Assembly (NCBI GenBank): GCA_964036665.1
Contig: OZ038530.1
Location: 5,470,501-5,534,500 of the forward strand
Source: Gordius sp. MW1
Taxonomy: Eukaryota > Nematomorpha > Gordioida > Gordea > Gordiidae
DNA length: 64,000 nucleotides
Direction of reading: 5' to 3'
Positions 21,562 to 32,189 of this stretch are shown here, one piece after another. Each line of letters begins with the position of its first letter. Position 1 is the stretch's first letter. Under the pieces are notes generated by a model, which was not told the origin of the DNA, did no database searches, and worked only from the letters and a program-made list of their open reading frames with translations. The translations under genes were made by a program, and so were the position numbers.

Positions 21562-21966
21562 CTAATTAGGGCCCAGGGAAAGCTGCTGCAGGGCATCCGC
21601 CGCACTCCGCGACGATCCCTCACTACTTTCCGGTGTTACCTTATTAGCCCTCGGCGCTACCACGGATACAGCCTGAGGACCGTCACCTACCTGTGGCGTC
21701 CCTGTGCTTCTTTTCGCACACATGGGCATACGGTGCCAACGGCGGCACCCATTGCACCTCCTTCGAGGCCTGTTCACGGGCCTGCCCTGCCGCGGACCCC
21801 CATAGATACCTGGTCGACCCGATGGTGGTGGCTCGAACATAGCTACCACCCTTGGGATACCATCTATACCGATTATCATTGTCAAATGAATGGGCCCCGG
21901 CGGACGAATTGCCACTGTCCTCCTCACCACCACCTCTATAGAGCACCAGGACAATTGCACTTGCAT
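21562..21966 (-). CDS. Gyp-B1 small third ORF (134 aa) after integrase
   Basis: Unrecognised protein rich in Pro, Arg and Gly, downstream of integrase and ending just before the polypurine tract. It contains CNGCRRWHRMPMC (C-x2-C-x3-H-x4-C), a variant zinc knuckle flanked by Arg runs. No signal peptide or membrane segment is visible, so it is not an env-like gene. Its ATG follows TTTATATTTAG, which looks like a 3' splice site, and the integrase tail stops 6 nt upstream. The same position in Gyp-B2 (about 48270-48320) still shows a related C-terminal stretch. A nucleic-acid-binding role, possibly a displaced nucleocapsid-like domain, is only inference. Confidence 0.5.
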   Translation of the reverse strand: MQVQLSWCSIEVVVRRTVAIRPPGPIHLTMIIGIDGIPRVVAMFEPPPSGRPGIYGGPRQGRPVNRPRRRCNGCRRWHRMPMCAKRSTGTPQVGDGPQAVSVVAPRANKVTPESSEGSSRSAADALQQLSLGPN

Positions 21967-21971
21967 CTAAA

Positions 21972-24900
21972 TATAAAAAAAATTAGACATCGTGCATTAG
22001 TAATTGCTCCAAATGTCTTACTTTCTCTTTCTGACTTTCTACAAGTCTTACTTTATAAATCTTATTACCAATATGATCAATAACACGTGCCAAAATCCAC
22101 ATGGGTTCACCTGCATAGTTACGTGACCATACTAGTTGATCTATCTTAAAGCGAGGCGTAGTAGTTAAATTATTATTATTATTATTATCTAAATTCCAAT
22201 AAAAAATCAGGCGGATATCTTAATTTACGTTTAAGAAACTCTTCGCCTACCGGTAAACGATCCGGATACCTGGGAGACATGTTATGATAAAGCCTATAGA
22301 GCCAGGTACCATCCTTACCAGTCTGTGATAATCTAATCCATTTTTTAACTATACCCACATATCTCTCAACCTGTCCATTAGAACTTGGATGATATGGTGG
22401 TGTTAATACATGTCTTATTTTCCATTGTTCGCAAAACATATTAAACTCTGCGCTAGTAAATGCTCGGCCATTATCGGTTACTACGCACCTTGGAAAACCA
22501 TACGAACTAATTAAATCTTTTAAAAAATTAATCGTTACCAGGGTGGACATATTAAAAACCTTTCTAAATTCAGTCCAACCCGAAAAAGCATCTACAATTA
22601 AAATATAGCGTTTTTTATCAAGTTCGAAAAAATCAATGTGTATGCGCTCCCACGGTTCTCTAGGACGTGTCCATCTCGCCGCTTTGTCTCTGCGAGGCAT
22701 GACCGTCTTTGCCTTGCACCCTTCACATTGTCGGACTTGTCTTTCAATATCTTTTGTCATCTTAGGCCACCAGACATACCTTCTAGCTATGTCTTTCATC
22801 TTTGTAATACCTGTATGCCCCTCGTGAAGTACCTTTAAAACATCCTCACGTAGCTCGGTAGGTATGACCATTCTTTCGTTTCGTTTAATCACGTTATCCT
22901 CCCAATAAAGCTCGTTAAGCACATGTTTAAAAGCCAAAGGTACCGTCAGACTATTCTCATTGCCCAATAAAATATCTTTTATTTTTATAAAATCGGGGTC
23001 AGTCTCTGAGCTCTTAACTATGGCGTTAAACTCAACAATTTTTAATACATTAATGTAATGGTCACTACTCTGCGTGATTCCAATATCGTTGTCAGCTTTC
23101 TCGTTATTACCACTCATACGCGACAAAACGTCTGCTAAACAATTATTTCTATCTTTACGATATTTTAATGTTAACGAAAAATTACCAAGTATTAATAACC
23201 ACCTTTGCAAACGTGGGGACATCAAGTATTCAGTATTAATCTTTTGGTATAAATTAATTAAAGGCTTGTGATCAGTGAAAACTGTAAAGGTCTTGCCTAT
23301 TAAATATTCTCTACATCGTTTTAAACCAAAAGTTATAGCAAGAGCTTCTTTTTCAATCACAGAATAATTGCTTTCCGCTCTATTAAGCTTACGCGAAAAA
23401 TAAATTACAGGATGTTCAATTCCATCCTCGACCTGACATAAAGCTCCTCCTATACCCGTGTTGGATGCATCAACATTTAAGATGTGCTCTTTAACCGGAT
23501 CAAAACATCTTAAGATGGAGTCTTTTAACAAAATATTTTTCAAATACTCAAAACATTGATCTTCCCTATCTTCCCATTTAAACAAAACATTATCTTTAGT
23601 TAACTCATATAGGGGACCCGAAAACTTCGTGTAGTTATCAATAAATCTGCTATAATAATTCATAAGCCCTAAAAATGAAGATAACTCCTTTTTATTATTA
23701 GGCCTCTGCATATTTTTTATAGCTTCAACTTTAATTAAATTAGGTTTTACCCAGCCATCGGTTATTATATGACCCAAATAAGTTATTTCGGTTGCGCAAA
23801 AAATGCATTTATTCGCTGATACACGTAAATTTTTACTTTTAATTAAAGATAAAACATTTATTAGTCGAAAATCATGCTCGGCTTGCGTTGAACCCGTTAC
23901 TAAAATGTCATCTAAATAAAAAAATATGCCATCTAAATTATTAAAAATAGAAGCCATTGCTCGTTGAAAAATTGGCGCAGACACACTTAAACCAAAAGGT
24001 AATCGTTTAAAAACAAACAAACCTCTATCGGTGTTTATTGTTAAAATTTTAGACGTCTTATCATCTACACGTAACTGAAGGTATGCATTCCTAAGGTCTA
24101 TCTTTGAAAAGAATTTAGAACCTTTTAAATTAGCTAAAACCATCTCTATTCTGGGCAAGGGGTATTTAACCTCTATCACATGTTTATTAATAGTTATTCT
24201 GTAGTCGGCACACACCCGTATGCTACCGTCATTTTTCTTAACGGGAACTAACGGGGTAGCCCACTCAGAATACTCTATTGGTTCAATAATATTATCCTCT
24301 AACCAACTATCTATAATTTTATTGACCTTATCAATCCACATGAACGGTATTCGACGGGCAGGACAAAAACGAGGAACTGCATCTGAGTGAACCTTAATTG
24401 AAAACACGTTATCGTTTAAACATCCTAATTCATCTCGAAAAATCTCCAAAAATTCCGCTTTAATCTCATTAATGTTAAAATGCCACAGTCTCCCGACGTA
24501 CTGACCATCACAATCAACCCATCCAGAGGTCGTAGGCTTATCATCGAAAACCCTTGCCTCTGACACCGAGGTTGGATTATCCATTGCCTCATTAATAACA
24601 ACCAAGGATTTATGCTCGTTTAAAGAAGCTACCTTGAAACCGGGTGTTGCATGGTCATCAGCATTATTGATTAAACAATTGATTTTCTTATTTCTGATAT
24701 ACGGGTACGTGGAATTTTTACAAATGCCCCACCAATTAACTAGAGGCCCAATTAGTTTGATCCAATTCCACCCCATAATATTATCTATTTTCTCATCGAT
24801 AACGAATAACTCTAATTCCAAAACTTCCTCGCCTGCACATACTTGAACTATAGTACTCCCTAAAATTTTGATATTCGACCCGTCTAATTGTTTTACTAAA

Positions 24901-25028
24901 ACACGACTTTTATTGATGTTTTTAAAAGGCCAAAATTTTAAAAAATTATACTTACTTATAACAGAAATAGAGGCTCCAGAATCTACTAAAAATTTTATTT
25001 GCATACCTTCAATATTTAAATTAACCAC
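21972..25028 (-). CDS. pol: Gyp-B1 Pol: protease, RT, RNase H, integrase
   Basis: The main frame (25028-22185, 947 aa) is open throughout. Protease FLVDSGASISVIS (about residues 14-26); RT with ATPLVPVKKNDGSIRVCADY, FKRLPFGLSVSAP and catalytic FFYLDDILV; RNase H with NVDASNTGIGG, EKEALAITFGLK, FTDHKPL and LADVLSRM; integrase with HHCC (LHEGHTGI...CEGCK), HIDFFE, VTDNGRAFTS and HPSSNGQVERY. All catalytic residues are present. The frame stops at LLEFR* (22185). One base fewer in the T6 run at about 22202-22207 would keep it open through an Asn repeat into a DQLVWSRNYAG...VIDHIGNKIYKV segment down to about 21972, which is the usual integrase C-terminal barrel. So either a one-base insertion or slippage occurs there. 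The upstream start is unclear: the frame opens after a TGA, and the ORF may be reached by frameshift from gag. Confidence 0.93.
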
Positions 25029-25489
25029 CGGAGTTTGTGAAGAATTAAAAAAATTAATATATACAATACTAGTGTTGTCTTCGCCAATCGAGCGTCAATT
25101 AAAGTTACGCGGCCCAGGATTAACAGAATTTTCCTGCGTGGCTCTATTCTCAAAATTACCCGGAATAACCTGGTTATCATTATAAAATTGTCTGTTTCCA
25201 TAAACCTTATATAGGGCTCGCGCGACTGCGATCTATATCTAAAATGCGCCTTGTTATTTTCAAAGTTACGGCCTACATTACAGTTGCGCCTGATGTGCCC
25301 TAATCTATTGCAATTATAGCAACGCGGGACCGAGGTCTTAACCCTGTAAACCTGTTCTACGCGATGCATTTTTATAAAAATTACTACTAAAATGACCATG
25401 ATAATTAACAACATGACAACCATCTTGTCTTCTAAGATTAAATTTACAAATGAAAATGAATCTTTAGGCAAAAACATTGGGCTTAACAA
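25016..25489 (-). pseudogene. gag: Gyp-B1 Gag remnant with zinc knuckle
   Basis: Keeps one CCHC zinc knuckle, CYNCNRLGHIRRNC, followed by an Arg-rich stretch, and overlaps the start of pol by 13 nt in another frame. The upstream part is hydrophobic and does not resemble a capsid domain; the normal several hundred capsid residues are missing. It is therefore the C-terminal end of Gag left after an internal deletion. Confidence 0.75.
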
Positions 25490-25840
25490 TTAAAATTAAA
25501 TAAGTTAAATTATCGCGTGAATGTTATTTAAAACCACAATCAATAAAGCAAAATTTTACGTAAGGAAATATCTATAATATGTCAAATATAGCAAACTAAA
25601 TGAAATCACAACGTTAAAATCAATGATTTAATCAAAATTAATCTAAATGTCCTGTTATATAATGCCATTATAAACATTAAAATTAAAATAATGAAGATTA
25701 ACAAAGATCTTTCCATTAAAAGTAAATTATACCTCTTTCTGGGTATGACGATTCTTCGGAATGTTGTGCAAGTTGTTGGCGTTTGCTCGTCCTATCAAAC
25801 TCGTTTGCCTTTCGATCGTTTTATCATGCAAGGATAATTT

Positions 25841-25855
25841 CCTTCGTGCTACCAA
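25841..25855 (-). promoter_or_regulatory. Primer binding site of Gyp-B1
   Basis: TTGGTAGCACGAAGG on the minus strand, one base inside the 5' LTR. Gyp-B2 has TTGGTAGCACGAGG at the matching place (46512-46525), which supports the call. I do not assign the tRNA. Confidence 0.7.
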
Positions 25856-25856
25856 T

Positions 25857-26492
25857 TATTTTATTGGTAGCGGTGTAAGTAGGTTTTTGTAAGTACTATC
25901 ACAGATATGTCCGCGTTACCAGTGTGATATTTGTAATTAATGATTGTAAGTAGATTTCGATTGAACTCCTTTAATTAGGTATGCAATTAATATAAAACAA
26001 TATTGGGCGAATTTGAATTATAAATCCAATAAACAAATTATCGATCGTATAATGATCTTCAGGATTAAAGTAAAATGTCGATGTATGAAGATGGCGAAGG
26101 GGGGAATATTCGTGCAATCAATAGACTAGAACTGGTGGTGTCTATGGGTAAATTACGGTATGGGAATATAGGACTTTAGACTTATTTCGAACGATTTTGC
26201 TAGATACAGAAATAAAAATATAACGATTAAATGTAAAGTACAAATTCATCCTTATATACCCTGTACGTCCCCTTCTCAATTTGCATGAGAGATGCAGAAA
26301 GTTCGATGTACTGCACATCTCAACGAGAAAATGCCCTTTACAAATTCGTCTGCTTCCAATTAGTGCTTTTAAACAAACCCTTAATCGCAGACGATAATTA
26401 GTTTCCAATTAGTGCTTTAAACAAACCCTTAATCGCAGACGATAATTAGTTTCTCACTCTTAATTAACAAATTATAATTGCTATCTACAACA
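25857..26492 (-). repeat. 5' LTR of Gyp-B1
   Basis: 636 bp, same as 20898-21533 apart from four substitutions I noticed (for example TTTAATTAGG/TTTATTTAGG and GTACGTCC/GTACATCC). Confidence 0.93.
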
Positions 26493-27117
26493 TTATGAAA
26501 TTAAAATTCGTTCGGAAAAGAGTATTTAGAAGTTACTGGCCCTGATGATATTATAGATATATTTGCACACCCCCCCCCCCCCCCCCCCTTACACCACCTA
26601 AAAATTAAAATGAACTAATAAATTTAACGGCTAAATGAACCTTAAAAATATTCTGTCAAAATTAAATGAAATTTTATTTAATAATTTTAGATGAAATTAG
26701 AGATGTGAGATGCACAGAACAACTTAGCGTTTGTGTACATTTTGTTGAAATCAATGGCACACCAAAAAAAAATTTTTTGGGGATTTTTATCCCTTGAAAG
26801 TTTGGATGCGTTAACAATTTTAAAAATTCAGGAATTTGTTATTAATATTAATTTATCAAACTTTAGATGGGTTATCACTAATAAAGAAGAAATAATGATG
26901 TAAAAACTATTTTTTGGAAAATCATTGGCTTTATATGTGCATGTGGTACATAAAAATATGCAAGATATGTTAAACAATAAGCATGTGAGATCTACAATTA
27001 TTGAATCCAGGATGGAATTTTCGTAAATTTAATAATATTTTAGTATATTTTAAAAGTGTTAAAAGTTTAAAACAAGTTTAAAAGCCCAGATAATTTTTCA
27101 TTAAATATTAAAATTAG

Positions 27118-28290
27118 TCTTTTAGTAATAGTTCATTACGCCTTTTACTCGATGTTGCAAACGAATTTATAATATCATCCGGGGGAATCACATTTATAAA
27201 GGCATGTTCTAAGTTCAATAAAGCTTATGAAGATAACCTATCTTGTCCAATTGTTGAACGAAGATAAGTTTCAATCCGTTTTAGCAATGAGAACGATCTA
27301 ACATGAAGTTATTGGGATAGTTAAATTTATTTTAATCAAAATAACAAAATTTGGAAACACTGTTGAGGGCAAAATTTTAATAAGGGGAAAAATGTCTTTT
27401 GTATAATACAAGAATTTATTATTCGTTATTTAATATTGGATTGTATTTATTTTTATGTATCAAAATTAGTACACAGATGTTATGCTAATGCGGGTAAGAT
27501 CAAAAGGGGTATCCGACCTAAATAAGATACGAACTTGCAATTAATGTATCTAGATAGAAGGGGGGAGGGGGGTATGAGATACGCAAGTTTACAACTCTTG
27601 TGAATATAAGTACGGAGAGGGGGTGATCGATTATCAATGCGTGTGTATTGTATAGCAGCGCAGTGGGGGGTGGGGGGATTTGTATAGGAGGTTAGTATAT
27701 GATAATTTCTATAGGAGGAGATGTTTGTATATGATAATTTCTATAGGGGAGGACACAACAATGTCATTGCATTTTATTAAAGAATTATAATACATTACAT
27801 ACGTTTTTGCCATTATTATTTCGGCATCTTGCAATTTTAATTCATAATGGTTAATTACTTCTGATGGAAGAGATTTATCGAAAAAAGGGGATGAAGGGTT
27901 TAAACCTTCTAGGGACTTATATAAATTACAAATATTTCCCAAAATCTTATGTTTAATTCTGCTATTATTCTATCGAAGATAGGATAATATAAATCAATTT
28001 TGAAATCAATTAATGAATTAATAGATTCAAAAGAGTTGTGTCATACTTTTTTGGTTTTTTAATACGTTTAGAAGGTGATAAATCAAAAATTGCAGCTATT
28101 ACTTTCGCCTTATTATAAAGAATTTGATAGTGATCCTTATTTCTAATATCATTTAAAGTTAATATTAGGCTATTAACCGTTAAAATTGCATTTATTAAAC
28201 AAATATTTGGGCTTTATATTATAATTAAAAGTTATATTCAAAAACAAAATAATAATCTTTATAATTTTTCTTAATTCAGATAAAATAAAA
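27118..28290 (-). pseudogene. hAT-3 transposase remnant
   Basis: Decayed transposase, readable on the minus strand across several frames. Near 28290-28000 are LTVNSLILTLND, KVIAAIFDLSPSKRIKKPKKY and DFKIDLYYPIFDRIIAEL. At 27942-27720 is EGLNPSSPFFDKSLPSEVI. At about 27320-27118 is RSFSLLKRIETYLRSTIGQ with DRLSS, then INVIPPDDIINSFA. The last part is the hAT C-terminal dimerisation domain (usual form ERSFSKLKLIKTYLRS), and the whole resembles the ZMYM1-like hAT transposases. Stops and frameshifts break it in several places, and the N-terminal zinc finger and first catalytic residues are not visible. Confidence 0.75.
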
Positions 28291-28768
28291 AAATGGCGTA
28301 CGGGGCCCAGGGGCCCAAGATTTTTCCGTTGGGGGGGGCCTATGGGGCCCGGTTTTTGCTCTTGGGTGGGCCCGGGCCCCCCTAGCTACGCCACTGCTTT
28401 AAATTTATTTATAGTCATTTAGTCTGGACTTTCCATAGAAAACGTTATCTTTATGAATTAATTCATATCTTTATATTATCAATGAGAAGTCGTGTCCCGC
28501 TAAATCTTTGAATTTGAAAGGTTTGTGTATTAAAGTTTTTTAAAAAATATAAAAATTTGCTATTTGGATTTTTTAACACTTTTTTAATATTTTTAATAAA
28601 ACAGGAGAAATTTTTATTCAGTATATATTTTTTTAACAAGTCGAGACGAGACGAGAATTCTCGTCGAGACGAGATTTTTCAAGACCGAGACTAGATCGAG
28701 ATTTTCATAATCGCTCCCGAGACGAGACGAGATTTTGTCTTCGAGACCGAGACGAGATCGAAACACTA

Positions 28769-31390
28769 TCGGCGAAACAAACATTAAAGTGGGGCTAGGC
28801 CATAAGAGCAAATTATTACCTGTCACAAAAACATCGGATGCACCCTTATTTTTTTTTTTTTTTTTTTAAAAGTTTATTTGTTAAAACGGATGTACCCTTA
28901 TTTGGCTTACCCTAGATATTAAATTTTGGACTATACATTCCGAAATGTGTCAAAATTTCTAAGGTTCAACAATCAGTAACTATTTTAAATCAAAACTCGA
29001 GTACTAAAATGGATAATTTAATGAAGAAATTTGACGGAATTTTTGATGATCGGCCCGGAGTCATAAATGGTTGTCCAGTTCGTATAAACGTTTAATCTTC
29101 AGCGATTGGGAAGGTTCTGCCGGCCCGTCGGGTGCCCTTTCCATTACAGGGCCCGATAGAAAAGGAATTAGATAGACTCGTGGCGGCGGATATAATCGAA
29201 AAGGTTGAACCTTCTAAATGTCGGGTTGAATGGGCGACACCAATGGTATACGTGAAAAAAATAATGGTGATATTCGGATTTGTGCGGATTTTAGGGTCAC
29301 ATTGAACCCTTTTTTTCTTAAAGACTACCACATCTTACCCACATTTGATGATATTGTGGCAAAATTATCCGGAGGAAAAATGTTTACGACGATCGACCTA
29401 AAAAATGTATATCTGCAAATGAGGGTGGATGAGCAATCCTAAAATTTCCTGATCATCAATACACATGTGGGCTATTATCACTACAAACGGTTGCCGTTTG
29501 GACTCGCCTCAGGACCAATTCCAGAGATATACGGACGACTTACCTAAGGATTGCAAAAAGACGGGAGTGTACCTAGATGATGTGATAGTTACGGGTGAGA
29601 ATAATGACGAGCATTTCCGCAATTTAACAGTGGTACTATCGAAACTGAATAATGCAGGATTAAAAGCAAAGTTGGCGAAAGTTAAATTCGTAGAAGAGTC
29701 TGTGACCTTTTGGGATTTTGTATAGACAGATTTGGCATACACCCAATGCCGGAGAAAATTCGAGCAATACAAGAGGCACCAATTTCGCAAAACGTACAGC
29801 AATTAAGGATCTTTTTGGGCCTGATAAATTACTATGAGAAGTTTATTCCCCATCTTCATAGTATATGCGCTCCTACATCGATTGACGAGTCCAAAGTGTA
29901 AGTGGACTTGGACACCAATAGAGGACGCTGTCTATAAAAAAGTTAAGACAATCCTAACTCATAAAGACACGGTTATTCCCTATTCAATTGATTTACCTTT
30001 AATCCTTGATTGTGACGCTTCAAATGATGGATTCGGAGCCGTTTTAATGCACCAACTTTCCAACGGGTTGGAAAAACCGATTGCTTACGCGTCAACCCTC
30101 TTTCAAAATCAGAGAAAAACTATGCCTCGATTGACAATGAAGCGAGGGCATTGTTGTTTGGCTGTGAAAAATTCCATGCCTATATATTTGAAAGGAAGTT
30201 TACTTGCGGACAGACCACAAACCTTTGGAGCGGCTATTTGGCTGATATCAGGATTTGTCCAAAATTGGCAACAATCGATTAATAAGGTGGTCTTGGAAGT
30301 TGTCCGCATATGATTATAGTTTAGAATATAGACCAGGGAAAGAAAATTGCGTTGCTGTGCCTTGTCGCGACTACCCTTATCGGAAATTAACGGTATCGGA
30401 AGACGAAAAAAAATTTGCCTGCCTAAATTCAATTACGCTAGATGACTTACAGGTGTCGGAAAAAACACTCGCGAAGGAAACTCTTGGTGATAGCACTCTC
30501 AAGAAAGTCTTGATATATATAGGTCAAAGTTGGAGGAAATAAAAATGCCGTCAGCGAAGATGTATTACCATATTTCAATAGGAAGAGTGAATTATGTTCG
30601 GATAAGGGTATTTAACAATGGAGCGGTCGAATAGTCATACCAAAGACATTACGTAAATCTGTATTAAATATTTTGCATAAAGGACATCCTGGGATTAACG
30701 CAATGAAATCTATAAGTAGATATTATGGTTACTGGCCAGATTTGGACTTAAACATTAATAAATTTATTGCGAATTGTGGTAATTGTCAAAGGAACCGCAT
30801 AAATATTCCTGAAGTCCCATTATATTCGTGGAACGTACGAACACGCCTTGGGAACGTTTACATATAGATCTAGCAGGACCGATGGACTCCTACACTGGTT
30901 TGTCGGTATTGACTCTTATTCAAAGTGGAATGAAGTGTAAGTCTTTAGGAATACATATTAAACTAAAAGGGTGGTTTGCTCGATTTGGTGTTCCACGTCA
31001 AATAGTCAGCGATAATGGACCTTAGTTTACTTCCGTTGAGTTTAGGAATTCTGTAAGGATTATAATATAATACATATTCTGACCTCCCTTACCATCCCAA
31101 GATTAATGGTTGTGGAGAAAGATGCATTAGAACGTTAAAAAGCCGCTACTTGGCCACCAGAGAAGACATCAACGATCCGGAGGAGTGTATGAATGAAAAT
31201 TTATCAACATTCAGAGTTTGTGAACATAACTGAACAGGTATGTTGCATCCAAGATGCTTTTCGGACGGAGGAAGCGGACAATGCTCGATTGGTCCCAACC
31301 AAGTCCCCAAACCATTATGGAACACAAAATTAATAAACAAGCCTTTCACCACGATATGACGACACGTCCACGAAACTTTGAAATATCGTT
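28769..31390 (+). pseudogene. pol: Gyp-A1 Pol remnant right of hAT-2
   Basis: Resumes at TCGGCGAAAC with the protease tail and linker, then RT (GCPVRINV, LPARRVPFPLQGPIEKELDRL, FTTIDLKN, catalytic GVYLDDVIV at about 29566), RNase H (LDCDASNDGFGAVLMHQLS at about 30000) and integrase (LHKGHPGINAM, CGNCQRN, ERLHIDLAGPMDSY, IVSDNGP). Frameshifts occur at about 29255, 29500, 29725 and 30090, and a TAG follows SDNGP near 31024. The integrase runs into Gyp-C gag sequence at about 31390. Gyp-A2 has nearly the same sequence with many of the same lesions, so the two are duplicates of one damaged copy or have been homogenised. Confidence 0.85.
28834..28912. mobile_element. Poly(T) insertion with 16-bp duplication in Gyp-A1
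   Basis: GGATGCACCCTTATTT, a T run of about 19, AAAAGTTTATTTGTTAAAAC, then GGATGTACCCTTATTT again. Gyp-A2 has only one copy of this 16-mer, so the T run plus about 20 bp is an insertion with a 16-bp target duplication. A long target duplication and a homopolymer tail are marks of LINE-type target-primed insertion; the insert would be an extremely 5'-truncated retroposon on the minus strand. Confidence 0.7.
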
Positions 31391-32170
31391 CTACAACCAT
31401 TTTCCCTGGAGATTCCCGTTGAAGAATATTTCGACAATGTAACGTATACATTGTTGGCTAAAGGAATTCATGCCGAGGGAGATGGACTGAAGCGTATTTA
31501 AAAAAAATATTCGTAGCATACTTTGGAATCGCCAACTTGATTCAGGTTAAATAATTTTTATGACCAAAAAATATCTTAGAGGCCAGTTTTGATTAAATTG
31601 TGGAAACTTGTCAAAGTATTTTATGCCCAAATCTAGCATCATGGCGTCAAGACTCGAATTCATTCGGATTATAAGAGCTGAAAACGTTTGAAAGAAACGG
31701 CTTAGCTAGCAAAATTTGAAAATGATGTCGAAGAACGTCTGCGTGACCAGTTTCTAGCTGGAATTCGTTATCCAAGATTGGAAGTGGAAATTCAAAGTAA
31801 GTATCAAGTATGATGGATCATGATGCTAAATGCATTACTTTAAGCAAATTTTGGATATGGCGTTGGCATGGGAAAGAGCGGAAAACTAAGTTAACACCGG
31901 AAATATTAATAAAATCAAAGATTACAAGTGTTAATAGAGAGCACCAGGAGGCGATTGTTCTTCAAGATGTTATCGATGTGGAAGATCGCATGCTCGAAAT
32001 AAATGTACAGCGACTATGGCAACATGTTTCAATTGTAAAAAAGTTGGTCATTTCTTTCGAGCTTGCAGAAATAAAAGGATAAATAAAGTGTCTGAATCAG
32101 AAGAATTTGGCGAAATAAATTCCATCAACCACTTAAAAAAATTGATCGAAAAAGAGCGACTATCGACGCC
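31391..32170 (+). pseudogene. gag: Gyp-C1 Gag remnant
   Basis: Gag with frameshifts and stops (for example TAA at about 31500 and an internal deletion near 31680 that removes the EGETVLEFT segment present in C3). At 31966-32078 a double zinc knuckle is readable in one frame: CYRCGRSHARNKC (C-x2-C-x3-H-x4-C) and CFNCKKVGHFFRAC (C-x2-C-x4-H-x4-C). Confidence 0.8.
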
Positions 32171-32189
32171 AATTTAAATGATGTTGCAT

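Larger units (their letters stand above)
20898..26492 (-). mobile_element. Gyp-B1: Ty3/gypsy LTR retrotransposon, nearly intact pol, gag deleted
   Basis: LTRs of 636 bp at 25857-26492 (5') and 20898-21533 (3') on the minus strand, flanked by TTATG (20893-20897 and 26493-26497). I see four substitutions between the LTRs, so the insertion is recent. The order on the minus strand is primer site TTGGTAGCACGAAGG (25855-25841), zinc-knuckle remnant of gag, long pol, a small extra ORF, polypurine tract (21551-21534). Only about 370 bp separate the primer site from the knuckle ORF, so the Gag capsid is gone. The element would depend on Gag from elsewhere. Confidence 0.92.
20213..28396. mobile_element. 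hAT-3: degenerate autonomous-type hAT element inside hAT-2
   Basis: Ends CAGTGGCGTAGCTAG and CTAGCTACGCCACTG form a clean terminal inverted repeat. Flanking 8-bp duplications CTTCAAAT (20205-20212) and CTTTAAAT (28397-28404) differ by one base. The second hAT-2 copy has the unoccupied site CTTCAAAT at 58019-58026. Without Gyp-B1 the element is about 2.6 kb and holds a dead transposase on the minus strand (27118-28290). G and C homopolymers near the ends (20229-20252, 26571-26588, 28320-28380) match the short dispersed elements elsewhere in the window, of which this is the likely parent type. Confidence 0.88.
18928..28768. mobile_element. hAT-2: non-autonomous hAT element carrying nested insertions
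   Basis: Ends TAGTGATGCGGAAAAACCGAG and CTCGTCTCGATCGAAACACTA-like (right end reads GAGATCGAAACACTA), with many CGAGACGAG words just inside both ends (18947-19075 and 28640-28755). It is flanked by perfect 8-bp duplications TCGGCGAA (18920-18927, 28769-28776); the uninterrupted Gyp-A2 sequence shows the single-copy target. Without the nested hAT-3, the element is about 1.65 kb (18928-20212 plus 28405-28768), AT-rich and without a transposase, so it must have been moved by a relative. A 5'-truncated second copy lies at about 57630-58367. Confidence 0.9.
17786..31400 (+). mobile_element. Gyp-A1: Mag-like Ty3/gypsy element split by nested transposons, 3' end lost
   Basis: Runs from a short LTR (17786-17885) through gag and protease to 18927, is interrupted by hAT-2 (18928-28768), and resumes at 28769 through RT, RNase H and integrase to about 31390, where it turns into gag of Gyp-C1. 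Very short LTRs (about 92-100 bp in this family) and a Gag with a C-x2-C-x3-H-x4-C knuckle followed by a standard CCHC knuckle fit the Mag clade. All reading frames are broken. The 3' LTR is missing because of the A/C fusion. Confidence 0.85.

Noticed and set aside
21562-21966. Possible envelope gene after Gyp-B1 integrase
   Set aside because: The ORF has no signal peptide, membrane segment or glycoprotein-like Cys pattern; it is Arg/Pro-rich with a zinc-knuckle variant.
31146-31451. 101-codon frame repeated at 35400-35705
   Set aside because: Antisense to the Gyp-A integrase and the family-C gag patch; its duplication simply reflects the two inverted Gyp-A copies.
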